Positions 1 through 11,300 of a stretch of DNA of 64,000 nt are shown here, one piece after another; positions within the stretch are counted from its first letter, which is position 1, and every line of letters begins with the position of its first letter. Source of the DNA: Tubiluchus corallicola (taxonomy: Eukaryota; Priapulida; Priapulimorpha; Priapulimorphida; Tubiluchidae); NCBI GenBank assembly GCA_030141605.1, contig JAQGDQ010000349.1, positions 5,001-69,000 of the forward strand, written 5' to 3'. The position numbers and the translations under genes were made by a program. Under the pieces are notes generated by a model that saw nothing but the letters and a program-made list of their open reading frames with translations, ran no database searches and was not told where the DNA came from.

Positions 1-414
1 TCGTTTTTTCCGATGTGATTGTGCACCTTCATGATGGCAACTGGCACCATCTCTGTCTACTCTGGGAACAAGCATCTAACGCTCATTCACTGTACATAGA
101 TGGATCGGAAGTATATGCAGGTACCAATGTGAATACAGCTGGCAAAACAATTGATCGTATTGGTACATTGGTAATTGGTCACTTTGATGCTAGGCAGTCT
201 TTTGTGGGCTCTATAACTGGCATGAACTTTTATGACTATCGGCTGACATCTGAGGAAATCCGTAGCTTGTATGCAGACTGTTATGCAGATACTGGAAATG
301 TGTTTTCATGGTGCGATATTAATAAAGGAACACTGCATGGAGACTTGATGAGAAGAACTAGTCAGCTAACATGCAGCATTTCTGACGAGTCTGATAACCC
401 TCATGTAGAACTTG
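1..414 (+). CDS. Pentraxin domain 1, second exon (partial, calcium loop deleted)
   Basis: The window opens inside this exon, about 14 bases before the GTG of VIVHLHDGNWHHLC. It ends ...VEL+G at a GTATGT donor (415), phase 1. Compared with the other three copies it lacks nine codons: TLVIGHFDARQSF replaces TLVIGQDSDTYPVGGFDASQSF. This removes the acidic residues that align with the C-reactive protein calcium ligands. The frame is kept, so the exon still looks coding. Confidence 0.8.
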
Positions 415-3081
415 GTATGTTATTTAACTTTCGTTTTACTTTCTTGGTGTTTTGCACCGTAATTTTTGTACATCTTTTTTCAGCAAAAACTGTCATTGCA
501 GCAACTTCATTAATGCAGATTGCCAATCCTACTTCCACAATAATAAAAAATTTCCACAAATGCTTGCAATCTCTGTTGCAGGAGAAAGAACTTTTTTACA
601 TGAAAGAACTTTCTTTTGAAGCTAATATAAAGTTACTTATCTGAAGTACTTCTTTGTCAGATCATTTTCGCATTTTAGTTGAATCCTTTGACCTACTTTG
701 GAAAAATTGCATAACCACTTATCACAGGTCGTGATTATATAGTGTGATTAAAAGCATAGTATAATTATTTTTCAGTTATTAATGTGTAATGCTACATTTA
801 TGCTAGTGCATACTACAATTCCGGTTGCATCATGTTTTCATATAACTACCTTGAACATCATAATTACGTTTGATGAAACGTTCCTAAACTTACCTAGAAA
901 TTTTCCTAGAAATCCATTCCTAGAGTTAACTCTCAGTCTAATAGAAGAATTTTAGTGTTAACCAAACAAAAACTACTACAAGGCAAAAACCGTGATTTTA
1001 TAATAGTTCTTTGAGATTTATTACTTGAAAGAGAAAACATGTGATCACTTTGTGTCAAACTCAAAATTTTCGTGTGAGACCCAAAAGGCCACAAGATTTT
1101 AAGGGTATATTTTTCATCTCAGATACTCATTTGGGGTAAACACCAATGCCAGTCAATTCTACAGAATACCAAAATCTCAGTAGGTTAGTATAATGTTACC
1201 CAAACAGTTGACCTTCTTTTGGAAATATAAGATAAAACCAGCTCTGAATAAATGCTCTGTCATTAAACAATTGAAATTCAATATGATTAATAAAATAAAA
1301 TTGCAAACGTTTCTCAGTTTGTTCCAAATGTACAAGACAAGTAGTATGCAAATGCTGCATAACATAATGTACTAGAAAATTTGTCTGGACAGGTTGTTGT
1401 TTTTTAAAAATATTCTGTCAATGTAAGTAAAAAATTATCACCATTCTTGAAAGACTCAGAAGTGTGAACTAAGTAGCAGACATGACTATTAAGGCCAAAC
1501 TATGTTGTTTCTTATGTAGGCCTGTTGTAGCAAGAATTGCTGAATGCTGAGTGTGTGTGTGTGTCTGAATCTTCAAAAACAAAGAAACATGTTGGAATTG
1601 CAAAGCTTCATTAGGATGTCTTTCTCATTGCAGGACTTTTTGTCTGTTGCAGATAGTTGCCTTGCTGAACTCTCTTTCCCAAAGCCTAGTAACAGAAATT
1701 ATTTTTCAAAAGAGATTACTGCTGCTGCACCAATAACACAGTTTACAGTTTGCTCGTGGCTAAAGATAGACCAGTCAAACAACAAGAAACACTATTTCTT
1801 TTCCTTTGCCACACCGAGTGCACCGGATGCAATCTCTATAGCTATTTACCCAGACTACGAAGAGAAACTAAAGTTTCTTGTTGATAAGTATATATGCCTT
1901 GCTATTTTTGCCTTCTAATGTGTCTGCCTCTCAGTCTACCTGTACAATTTGTTCACATCATTTGTTTGTGTGTCTGGTATTCTTTATGTCTTTTCTCTAC
2001 CTGTCTCTGTTGTTTTTTCACCCTTTCTATCTGTTTGTTCAACTGTGTAGAAAAATGTTGCTAACAAGCCCAATGACAAGCATCATTTGGTATAGACTGC
2101 AAAGGTATGGGCTCAGCACTATTTATTAATAGTTATTTACTAGAAATTTATTATTTAATAACTCAAAAATATTAGAGGAAGCATTACACATGTATAGAAT
2201 AGATACGCCGGGGTAAAAGAATGGCTCCATTGTGTTGCGGGCTGAATTTTCTGTGATTTGGCAAGCTGGTGTTGAATGAATATCAGTAATATATGTTAGT
2301 GCCTATAGGACATCGGAAAGCTTTGAGATGCAAAACAAACATATAAAGAATGTGCTGCTTGATAATGTCTTGAGTAATGAGTAGATGTGTAATATTTAGT
2401 GTTAAGGTTAAAAACTATAAAGTGTGTATTTTGCTGACCTTGTGCAACTGGCACCATTTTGTTTTCATTTACAGTGAGATCGAATACATTTTTTCCGATG
2501 TGATTGTGCACCTTCATGATGGCAACTGGCACCATCTCTGCCTCTTCTGGGAACAAGGATCTAACACTCATTCGCTTTACATAGACGGTGGATCTGGAGT
2601 ATATGAAGGTACCAATGTGAATACAGCTGGCAAAACAATTAATCGTATTGGTACATTGGTAATCGGACAGGATTCAGACACATACCCTGTTGGAGGCTTT
2701 GATGCTAGTCAGTCTTTTGTTGGCTCCATAACTGGCATGAACTTTTATGACTATCGGCTGACAACTGAGGAAATCCATAATTTGTATACAGACTGTTATG
2801 CAGATACTGGAAATGTGTTTTCATGGTGCGATATTAATAAAGGAACATTGCATGGAGACTTGATAAGAAGAACTAGTCAGCTGACATGCAGCATTCCTGA
2901 CGAGTCTGATAACCCTCATGTAGAACTTCGTATGTTATTTAACTTTCTTTTTCTTTTTCTTAAAAAATTATCACCATTCTTGAAAGACTCAGAAGTGTGA
3001 ACTAAGTAGCAGACATGACTATTAAGGCCAAACTATGCTGTTTCTTATGTAGGCCTGTTGTAGCAAGAATTGCTGAATGCT

Positions 3082-3155
<74 letters not shown>

Positions 3156-6100
3156 GTATGTGTGTGCATGTGTGGGTGGGTGTGCATGTGCGGGTGTGTG
3201 TACATCTGTGTGTGCATACATGTGTGCTTGCGTATGCATGAGTGTGTTCCTCTGTGAGGATGTGCATGGGTAGGTGTGTCAAAAGTGTGTGTTTTGTATG
3301 TGGCATGAGTGCATGCTTTGAAGAATTATCCCAAATCTTCAAAAACCATGTGATATGTCGCAATTGCAAGCCTTCATTAAGATGTCTTTCTCATTAAGCC
3401 ACTTTTTTGTCTGTTGCAGATAGTTGCCAGGCAGAACTCTCTTTCCTAGAGCCTAGTAACACAAATTACTTTTTGAAAGAGATTACTGCTACTGCATCAA
3501 TAACACAGTTTACAGTTTGCTCTTGGCTAAAGATAGACCAGTCAAACAACAAGAAATACTATTTCTTTTCCTTTGTCACACCGAGTGAACCAGATGCAAT
3601 CGCTATAGTTGTTTACCCAAACTACGAAGAGAAACTAAAGTTCATTATTGATAAGTACGTATGCTTTGCAATTTTCTTCTTTGCCTAACTCTGTCTATGC
3701 CTAACTGTAAATTTTCTAAATGTCTGTTATGCTGTCTCTCTGTCTCCCTGTCTGTTGGTCTGTGTTGCTTTGTCACACTATCCATCTGGTTTGGCTTTGC
3801 ACTTCTTTATTAATAGTTATTCTCCACAAATTTCTTTATTTAATAATTCAAAAGTATGAGCGGTAGCATTACATATGTTAGATAGGTATGTAAGAATGGA
3901 CGAGTAACTTCATTCTGTTTAATACAAAATTTTGTGTGTGTTGGCAAGCTGGGCTGAATAAATGTGAATAATATATGTTAGTGGCCACAGGCCACATTTT
4001 AATGAACAAATGTTTTCTATGTATAAGATTTGTTTTCATTTACAGTGAGAATTATTACATTTTTTCTGATGTGATGGTGCAGCTTCATGATGGCAACTGG
4101 CACCATCTGTGCCTCCTCTGGGAACAAGCATCTAACGCTCATTCAGTGTACATAGATGGATCTGAAGTATATACAGGTAGCAATGTGAATACAGCTGGCA
4201 AAACAATTGATCGTCTTGGTACATTGGTAATTGGACAGGATTCGGACACTTACCCAGTTGGAGGTTTTGAGGCTGATGAAACTTTTGTGGGCTCCATAAC
4301 TGGCATGAACTTTTATGACTATCGGCTGACAACTGAGGAAATCCGTAACTTGTATACAGACTGTTATGCGGATACTGGAAATGTGTTTTCATGGTGCGAT
4401 ATTAATAAAGGAACATTGAATGGAGACTTGATAAGGAGAACTAGTCAGCTGACATGCAGCAATTCTGACGAGTCTGATAACCCTCACGTCGAACTTGGTA
4501 TGTTATTTAATTTTCTTTTTAGTTTCTTGGTGTTTTGCACCGTAATTTTTGTACATCTTATTTCAGCAAAAACTGTTATTGCAGCATCTTCATTAATACC
4601 ACACACAGATTGCCAATCCTACTTCCACAATAATAAAAATTTGCCAAAAATGCTTGCAATCTCTGTTGCAGGAGAAAGAACATTTTTACGTGAAAGAACA
4701 TTCTTTTGAAGCTAATATAAAGTTACTTATCCGAAGTACTTCTTTGTCAGATCGTTTTCGCATTTTAGTTGAATCCTTTGACCTGCCATGGAAAAATTGC
4801 ATAACCACTTATCACAGGTCGTGATTATACAGTGTGATTAAAAGCACAGTATAGCTATTTTTCAATTATTAATGTGTAATGCTACATCTATGCTAGTGCA
4901 TACTCCAATTCCGGTTGCATCATGTTTTCGTATGACTACCTTGAACATCATAATTAAGTTTGATGAAACGTTCCTAGACTTACCTAGAAATTTTCCTAGA
5001 GATCCATTCCTAGAGTTAACTCTCAGTCTAATAGAAGAATTTTAGTGTTAACCAAACAAAAACTACTACAAGGCAAAAACCGTGATTTTATAATAGTTCT
5101 TTGAGAGGTATTACTTGAAAGAGAAAACATGTGATCACTTTGTGTCAAACTCAAAATTTACATGCGAGACCCAAAAGGCCACAAGATTTTAAGTGTTTAT
5201 TTTTCATCTCAGATACTCATTTTGGGTAAACACCGATGCCAGTCAATTCTACAGAATACCAAAATCTCAGTAGGTTAGTATAGTGTTACCCAAGTGTGAC
5301 AGCATGTCTAAGAAAATGTTAAATTGTTGTTAGGTTGTTTTGCCAAGCAGTCCCGCTGTCACACGTTATACCTTGATTGACCAAAATATAGTAAAAATTA
5401 GCACATGAGTCCGTGTAAGACAGTGTGAACAATGCTTTAGGTTTTTTTACCTTAATTATCTAGGAATGCAATTACCCAAACAACAGGATTTTTAATAATA
5501 ATAATAAAGAAAAGAGGATATTTAATTATTTTCAATTCTCGCAGAAAATAAACTAATGCCGGCGTATAAAGTTCTTTTGTAAACAAACACGTTGAAACGC
5601 AATAATAGAAATGGTTCACATAGTCAATTCGAATGTTTCAAAAAAATACTCAACTGGATAAACCTAATAAAATTTAACATTTTTTTACTCAACTTTACGA
5701 TGGCTGGGCCCAGCATAACCGTCCAGGGAGATGGATACCATCAGCAATGCTCCTACCACGTATTCGCCCGAATACCACGTTTCCAACCACGAAACGTACC
5801 AAGTTCCCTACCACGTATCCAATATGGCTGCCAGGACACGTCTGCCAAAACCATCAGCTCCTATGTTTCCAACAAATGACAATTGACTCCTCTAGACGGT
5901 ACTGCACCGGATAATGACATCAAGCAACCAAACTGGAACTCAGTCTCCATAAGAGGAAGAGTTAAATGACAAGCATTCCGTACGAGAAACAACTGAGGTG
6001 CTCTATCCTGGATGGCTTCCACTGGTATTACCATCAAGAAACACAATCGGGGTTTACGTGAATAAACAAGTTTCTTTCTAAAGCTTCTCTAACCAATAAC

Positions 6101-8137
6101 CAAATAGCCCATGAGGTGGCTTTCACTTTCGAGGCATACACACATGTTCAAAACTGGCAACATGCTATCAACCAAATTTGCTCTTTTTACTTTGAGCTAC
6201 AAAACCAGATAGACCACGAAACTAGGCCAATACCTGGTCAGGTAGGTAAATTTAGTCATGTGACCCAGGCTCTGGTCACTCAAGCCTGTAAAGTGCTTCC
6301 ATCTAATGTTACAAAAAAATCAATTGGCAACAAAAATCACAAGTCTAATAAAACGTATTAATAATAATGGCAATCAATGTCATAACAATAATAGCGATAC
6401 ATTTCGGATTCTCATCAAAAATACATTAATAGAAAATAAGTCAACCAATTATTAGTAGCGCATCACTATGGACGGCTTCGGTCGTCACACCAAGCAATAA
6501 ACCTTCTTAAACCTACTCTGAATAAATGCTCTGTCGTTAAACAATTGAAATTCAATATGATTACTAAAATAAAATTGCAAACATTTTTCAGTTTGTTCCA
6601 AATGTACCAGACAAGTAGTATGCAAATGCTACATAGCATTAATGTCCTGGAAAATTTGTCTGGACAGGTTTAAAAATATTCTGTCAATGTAAGTAAAAAA
6701 TTATCACCATTCTTGAAAGACTCTAGAAGGATGAACTAAGTAACAGACATGACTATTAAGGCCAAACTATGCTGTTTCTTATGTAGGCCTGTTGTAGTAA
6801 GAATTGCTTAGTGCTAAGTGCGTGTGTGTGTATGTGTGTGCACATGTGTGTGTGCATGTGTGCTTGTGTGCGCATGAGTGTGTACCTCTGTGAGTATGTG
6901 CATGGGTAGGTGTGTCAAAAGTGTGTATTTTGTATGTGGCATGAGTGCATGCTTGGCAGAATTATCCTAAATGTTCAAAAACAATGTGATATGTTGCAAT
7001 TGCAAGCCTTCATTAAGATGTCTTTCTCATTACACGACTTTTTTGTCTGTTGCAGATAGTTGCCAGGTAGAACTCTCTTTCCTAGAGCCGAGTAACACAA
7101 ATTACTTTTTGAAAGAGATTACTGCTGCTGCATCAATAACACAGTTTACAGTTTGCTTGTGGCTAAAGATAGACCAGTCAAACAACAAGAAATACTATTT
7201 CTTTTCCTTTGTCACACCGAGTGCACTACATGCGATCGCTATAGTTGTTTACCCAAACTACGAAGAGAAACTAATGTTCCTTGTTGATAAGTATGTATGC
7301 TTTGCAATTTTCTTCTTTGCCTCACTCTGTCTATGTTTCAGTTTGTGTGGCCAATTTTCCATTTCAATTTTCTAAATGTCTCTTACGCTGTCTGTCTGTC
7401 TTTCTGTTTGTCGGTCTGTGTTGCTTTGTCATACTATCCATCTGGTTTGGCCTTGGCACTTCTTTATTAATAGTTATTCTTCACAAATTTTTTATTTAAT
7501 AATTCAAAAGTATGAGAGGTAGCATTACATATGTTAGACAGGTATGCAAGAATTTACGAGTAACTTCATTCTGTTTAATACAAAATTTTGTGTGTGTTGG
7601 CAAGCTGGGCTGAATAAATGTGAATAATATATGTTAGTGGCCACAGGCCACATTTTAATGAACAAATGTTTTCTATGTATAAAATTTGTTTTCATTTACA
7701 GTGAGAATTATTACATTTTTTCTGATGTGATGGTGCAGCTTCATGATGGCAACTGGCACCATCTGTGCCTCCTCTGGGAACAGGCATCTAACGCTCATTC
7801 AGTGTACATAGATGGATCTGAAGTATATACAGGTACCAATGTGAATACAGCTGGCAAAACAATTGATCGTCTTGGTACATTGGTAATTGGACAGGAATCA
7901 GACACTTACCCAGTTGGAGGTTTTGAGGCTGATGAATCTTTTGTGGGCTCCATAACTGGCGTGAACTTTTATGACTATCGGCTGACAGCTGAGGAAATCC
8001 GTAACTTGTATACAGACTGTTATGCGAGCTCTGGAAATGTGTTTTCATGGTGCGATATTAATAAAGGAACATTGAAAGGAGATTTGATTAGGAGAACTAG
8101 TCAGCTGACATGCAGCATTCCTGATGAAGGTAATTGA
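1..8137 (+). CDS. Tandem pentraxin-domain protein, 3' part of gene (exons join 1-414, 1653-1887, 2475-2929, 3420-3654, 4046-4497, 7056-7290, 7702-8137)
   Basis: Seven exons encode three complete pentraxin (concanavalin-A/LamG fold) domains and the second part of an earlier one. The gene continues upstream of the window. Each domain of about 229 residues is a 235-bp exon (phase 1 in, phase 2 out) joined to an exon of about 452 bp (phase 2 in, phase 1 out), so any number of pairs can be added in frame. Pentraxin hallmarks are visible: Cys in FTVCSWL pairing with Cys in WHHLCLxWEQ, YIDG, the loop GQDSDTYPVGGF that aligns with the calcium loop of C-reactive protein, and VGSITGMNFYDYRLTxEEI. Pentraxins are secreted calcium-dependent recognition lectins. 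Here the domains are joined head to tail rather than assembled as separate subunits. The last exon ends in-frame at TGA 8135-8137 with AATAAA 54 bp later. Signal peptide and promoter are outside the window. Alternative use of the repeated exons cannot be excluded. Confidence 0.85.
415..1652 (+). other. Intron between pentraxin units 1 and 2
   Basis: GT-AG intron of 1.24 kb. Its first 780 bases are about 95% identical by eye to the start of the intron after unit 3 (4498-5290), so introns were copied along with exons. The short open frames inside it show no recognisable domain. A short TG run lies at about 1551-1563, the counterpart of the long TG array at 3083. Confidence 0.8.
1653..1887 (+). 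CDS. Pentraxin domain 2, first exon
   Basis: The acceptor TTGCAG is at 1647-1652 and the donor GTATAT at 1888. The 235-bp exon codes DSCLAELSFPKPSN ... FTVCSWLKIDQSNNKKHYFFSFATPSAPDAISI ... LVDK. The Cys of VCSW is the first half of the pentraxin disulphide, and the PDA position aligns with calcium ligand Asp60 of C-reactive protein. This is the most divergent of the three first-exon copies. The open frame runs past the donor into the intron, which explains a longer unspliced reading. Confidence 0.8.
2475..2929 (+). CDS. Pentraxin domain 2, second exon
   Basis: The acceptor TTTACAG is at 2468-2474, phase 2 in. The exon encodes NEIEYIFSDVIVHLHDGNWHHLCLFWEQ, GQDSDTYPVGGFDASQSFVGS and the C-terminal CDINKGTLHGDLIRRTSQLTC segment. 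It contains one extra codon (GGSGV versus GSEV) relative to unit 3. The last base before the donor is C rather than G (CTTC/GTATGT), so the junction codon becomes His instead of Asp. Confidence 0.82.
2930..3419 (+). other. Intron between pentraxin units 2 and 3, with TG array
   Basis: Only 490 bp. Compared with the homologous introns after units 1 and 3 it lacks about 1 kb: the sequence jumps from the donor-proximal T-rich tract straight to the segment AAATTATCACCATTCTTGAA that ends the longer introns. It holds the long TG microsatellite. Confidence 0.75.
3083..3150 (+). repeat. (TG)n microsatellite with degenerate TG-rich tail to about 3290
   Basis: An almost pure TG run, followed by interrupted TGTG/CATG repeats. 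Homologous sites in the neighbouring introns (about 1551 and 6816-6905) carry shorter TG-rich runs, so the array expanded after the unit duplication. The HTHTHT and VCVCVC open frames here are translations of the repeat, not genes. Confidence 0.95.
3420..3654 (+). CDS. Pentraxin domain 3, first exon
   Basis: The acceptor is CTGTTGCAG (to 3419) and the donor GTACGT (3655). The exon codes DSCQAELSFLEPSNTNYF ... FTVCSWLKIDQSNNKKYYFF ... SEPDAIAIVVYPNYEEKLKFIIDK. It is nearly identical to the unit-4 copy at 7056-7290. Confidence 0.82.
4046..4497 (+). CDS. Pentraxin domain 3, second exon
   Basis: The acceptor is TTTACAG (to 4045) and the donor GTATGT (4498), 452 bp. It encodes NYYIFSDVMVQLHDGNWHHLC, GQDSDTYPVGGFEADETF and the CDINKGTLNGDL tail. 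The conserved FDASQ of unit 2 is FEADE here, so the position aligning with calcium ligand Gln150 of C-reactive protein has become acidic. Confidence 0.82.
4498..7055 (+). other. Intron between pentraxin units 3 and 4
   Basis: At 2.56 kb this is the longest intron of the array. Bases 4498-5293 match the intron after unit 1, and bases 6491-7055 match its later half. The 1.2 kb between (5294-6490) has no counterpart and is annotated separately as an insertion. A TG-rich tract lies at about 6816-6905. Confidence 0.75.
5294..6490. mobile_element. Candidate 1.2-kb DNA insertion in pentraxin intron, short terminal inverted repeats
   Basis: The sequence interrupts an intron otherwise homologous to 415-1652. 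It starts GTGTGAC (5294) and ends GTCACAC (6490), with CAA on both outer sides. A further perfect copy of the end in inverse orientation (GCTGTCACAC, 5355-5364) pairs with GTGTGACAGC at 5294-5303. Open frames inside (5592-5879, 6116-6361) show no domain that I recognise. It is best read as a non-autonomous transposon; the superfamily is unknown. Confidence 0.5.
7056..7290 (+). CDS. Pentraxin domain 4, first exon
   Basis: The acceptor is TGTTGCAG (to 7055) and the donor GTATGT (7291). It codes DSCQVELSFLEPSNTNYF ... FTVCLWLKIDQSNNKKYY ... SALHAIAI. The PDA calcium-ligand position of units 2 and 3 is LHA here, so one aligned Asp is lost in this unit. Confidence 0.82.
7702..8137 (+). CDS. Pentraxin domain 4, terminal exon
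   Basis: The acceptor is TTTACA/G (to 7701). The exon encodes NYYIFSDVMVQLHDGNWHHLC, GQESDTYPVGGFEADESF and CDINKGTLKGDLIRRTSQLTCSIPDEGN, then TGA at 8135-8137. Where the other copies continue into the interdomain linker (DESDNPHVEL), this one reads DEGN and stops. The GTAATT at 8130 is a conceivable donor, but AATAAA at 8191 favours termination here. Confidence 0.82.
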
Positions 8138-8190
8138 GCTAACTGAGGGTCATTAGAAGGTAATTTCTAATTTCAAACGGAAGCATTTTA

Positions 8191-8196
8191 AATAAA
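8191..8196 (+). terminator. Polyadenylation signal AATAAA of the pentraxin gene
   Basis: A canonical AATAAA lies 54 bp after the stop codon of the last pentraxin exon, in an AT-rich stretch. It is the first such hexamer downstream. Confidence 0.6.
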
Positions 8197-8267
8197 GTCA
8201 CAATACTTTTTATCACTTCTTTACCTGTAATGATCTTTATATTAATATTCGTCTTGAAAAATCGAAA

Positions 8268-8378
8268 TTATTGAAGAATTGTGTAGTACATTTGAGATAA
8301 TATGCCGTACGATACATAAATATAATTGTTCGCAAGATATGCAAAAAGAGAAGGCCACATTTGTGAGAGAACAAGTAG
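8268..8378 (-). CDS. Candidate last exon of the GRL chemoreceptor (segment 7)
   Basis: The acceptor CTTAACAG is followed by 36 codons in phase 0, read on the minus strand, and TAA at 8270-8268. The peptide contains LFAYLANNYIYVSYGILSQM and ends YYTILQ. This is comparable to the TY-x4-Q ending of gustatory receptors, though Tyr-to-Gln spacing is one residue short. The acceptor has a poor pyrimidine tract. The competing +1 frame also stays open for this length, so this call is tentative. Confidence 0.35.
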   Translation of the reverse strand, partial: LLVLSQMWPSLFAYLANNYIYVSYGILSQMYYTILQ

Positions 8379-11300
8379 CTGTTAAGCCGCGTTGTTTACA
8401 ATAATTATGTTGTAATCAATTACAATAACCTAGCTCTTTCTTGCTGTGATTTGACATCAAGTCTTCAACATTATTGTATGTCTTTTAGGAGAATATTTGC
8501 AGTTTTGTGTTTTAATGTTCAACTAGTTTTAATTTTTTGACAATCACAGTGGTGTTGTGTATATTGCTGATGCTGAAATAAAGAAAGGTTCTGTAGTGAA
8601 TAATGCGTATTGGGTGAGGTGATGATCGAGGCTTGAAGCAACGTAGCAAAGAACACGGAGAAAGCTAAAGAAGTCAATGGAAGGGTGTATGTAGAATAGG
8701 GTGCATTGAAGAAAGCATGCACCAATCTGACTCACTGTAATTGGAGAGTGCGGAATAGCTTATGTGAAATCCGCATAATTACTTGACAACTGGGTAACGT
8801 CACTTAGCCGGTTTTGCATTACTAACATCGTGTATGTATTAATCAGTTTTATACGAAATGCATACTGGAATCTGACAGACCTGCCAACTCTCACGCATTT
8901 CAAATCTTTCGCACGCGCGCACACGCGTCAAAGTTCAGTTCTCACGCATTCCACAACTTCACACACATGTTTGCAAATCACATGGCTTCTATTGTTTTCA
9001 GTACCAACCTCAATTCAATTGATAGTACTACTCTCACTAATACAGTAGCGTCCATGAATCTCAGAATGTGTAAGATTATACATGAGAACGTATACACTAA
9101 ATGGTATTACAGTTATTGAGAATTAAGCACTTTTGGCTATTATGAGCTTTTTTCATATGTACGATACAGTTATTGAGAATTAAGCACTTTTGGCTATTAT
9201 CGGCTTTTTTCATATGTACAAAAGAACATATTTATATATACCCTTCACGACATGAGCTCAAAATGAGGTGTAAAGCATAGTAAACTGCAATAACAGCATA
9301 TATGAAAGCTCAGTTGTGCACAAAAATTGCCTTACTTTTTTATTAATAATTTGAGTTTTGATTCCTATTGATAATTTTGATTCCCAAACAGCAAAAAATT
9401 CTGAGACGTAGAGTTAACCCCACTCCCTCGACCACAGCTATGGGCGAGACGCTCCCCGCCGGGCTTCTTTGTTTCACACTCACTTTTATATCAAATGGTT
9501 GGCAGGTCTGGCATGTATGACTCTTTACTGAAGTCTGGAAATCCAGTCTTTCAACTACATTGGATGAAAACATTCGCTACTTCTACTAATTTTTACACAA
9601 CTTGAATGCATATGTGCGGTAATATAAACTGGCATGCATATAAATTGTCAAATTCAGTTAAGAGGTATATGAGTTTGTTGTGAGTTTAATCTGATATTAA
9701 AACATTACCAATAATTATGACTTATTTTTAGAGTAATAAAATGCGTGAGTGTTGTTATCAAGTGTGAGCTTACGATAGTGGTAATGCAATAAAGATGTGA
9801 TGATAATATTTCAAAGCCGTGTAGTGGTTTTTATACTTTTAATTACAGCACGTAACATATATTATAATAACGCAATGAATAATCATTATCTATGTTGTCA
9901 TATGTATGTCACCATATTGTCATACGTATATCACCAACTACATCACACATTGGATGCGTTTTGCCAGAGTACCGTAGAACAACATAGCCATCTTGAATCA
10001 GCCTGAGTACAATGTCATTTTCATTTTTTTTGGTTTACATACTCATTAATTATACAATAACCTTTTTGGATAACTGTAAAAACTGATAATTAATACTCTT
10101 CGCCATGATTGCTTTATGGAAATTGTGGGCAATTGAGACCTCTAGCCTGTGAATTTGGGAATCATATTATAAGAGAAATTTCTCCTGTTAAGGAATTAAA
10201 TATAGAGCTATTTTCACTTGAACTGTAGGCTTATACTATGCATGACGTGTTATGACAAGTTACAAAAATATTTGTTTAAACCGATGCATTACCTAACAGA
10301 TCAGAGATACAGGTGTGAAAAGTAGGAAGAAGTCACTTTAGTGGAAATCCTGAGTGCCCTAAACTATTGAGCCAACCGCCAATTAACATTCACTGAAGCC
10401 AGTGGGTTCTGAAAAGAGGCTGTGTTTCAAAGAGTGCAAATCTGCGTCTTGTAGGGAGGTCATGGGGCATGTAATAATTGGTCAAGGAGATTTCAGTAAG
10501 ATATATCAAGCTATACTCAAGCTAGCGCTCCAATCTTATACCTCAGCACGATAAATTTATGGTTTTCAGAGTCTCAGACAGCTCAGCACAATCAGAAAGT
10601 TATCAGTGTAGAGTGTTTGAAAATAATGGAAATTTAGTTCTAACACTGGCTTCGTTCTTCAATGGTGGGGGGGATGAAACAAACGAAAACAACTTAAACA
10701 AAAACATTTTGTTTTGTAAACTTGATTTGCCAGAGTTTCCAGATGGTAACACTTTCACTCATCACTATCGTTAATGCGGCGCAATTTAAGACACTTAATA
10801 CACTATTATACACTTAAGTAGTATAACTATTACAACACGCACAAAGTTGAATTGAAAACTAACAATAAAATTTTAACAATTATTCACGATTGATAGCATA
10901 AAACAGTATTAAGCGGCGTTGACCAGACATCCGGAATGCATTATGTGTTATTCACTTGCGGAATGGCCGCGTATAAAAAATCAATAGGAAATAGCTGTAG
11001 AAAAAATACCGCCCCGTATACCAGTTCCGATAAACTTGTTCGTTGAAAACAATATAAAGTGATTTTTACGCAATAACGCACAGCGCATTCCGGATATCTG
11101 ATAAACGCCGCTCAAGGCGTACGCGTTAGAAAACTTTATAATTTAATTCTGAGTACGTATTGTATAAATTATGCAGGTTTTTGCCGCAACCAGCTATAGG
11201 AGTCTATATGAAAAATGAATCAAGGTCCAGTAATTTGCAAGGAAACGTTTATTCCCTTGCCTTCGTTGACCAATTCAAGATCAGGGCTTGTCTGAAGTAG

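Noticed and set aside
3002-3369. His/Thr and Val/Cys repeat proteins on both strands
   Set aside because: Translations of the TG microsatellite in a pentraxin intron.
10559-10774. 71-codon frame repeated unchanged at 13942-14157
   Set aside because: Identity reflects the very recent block duplication, not selection. No domain, signal peptide or splice context.
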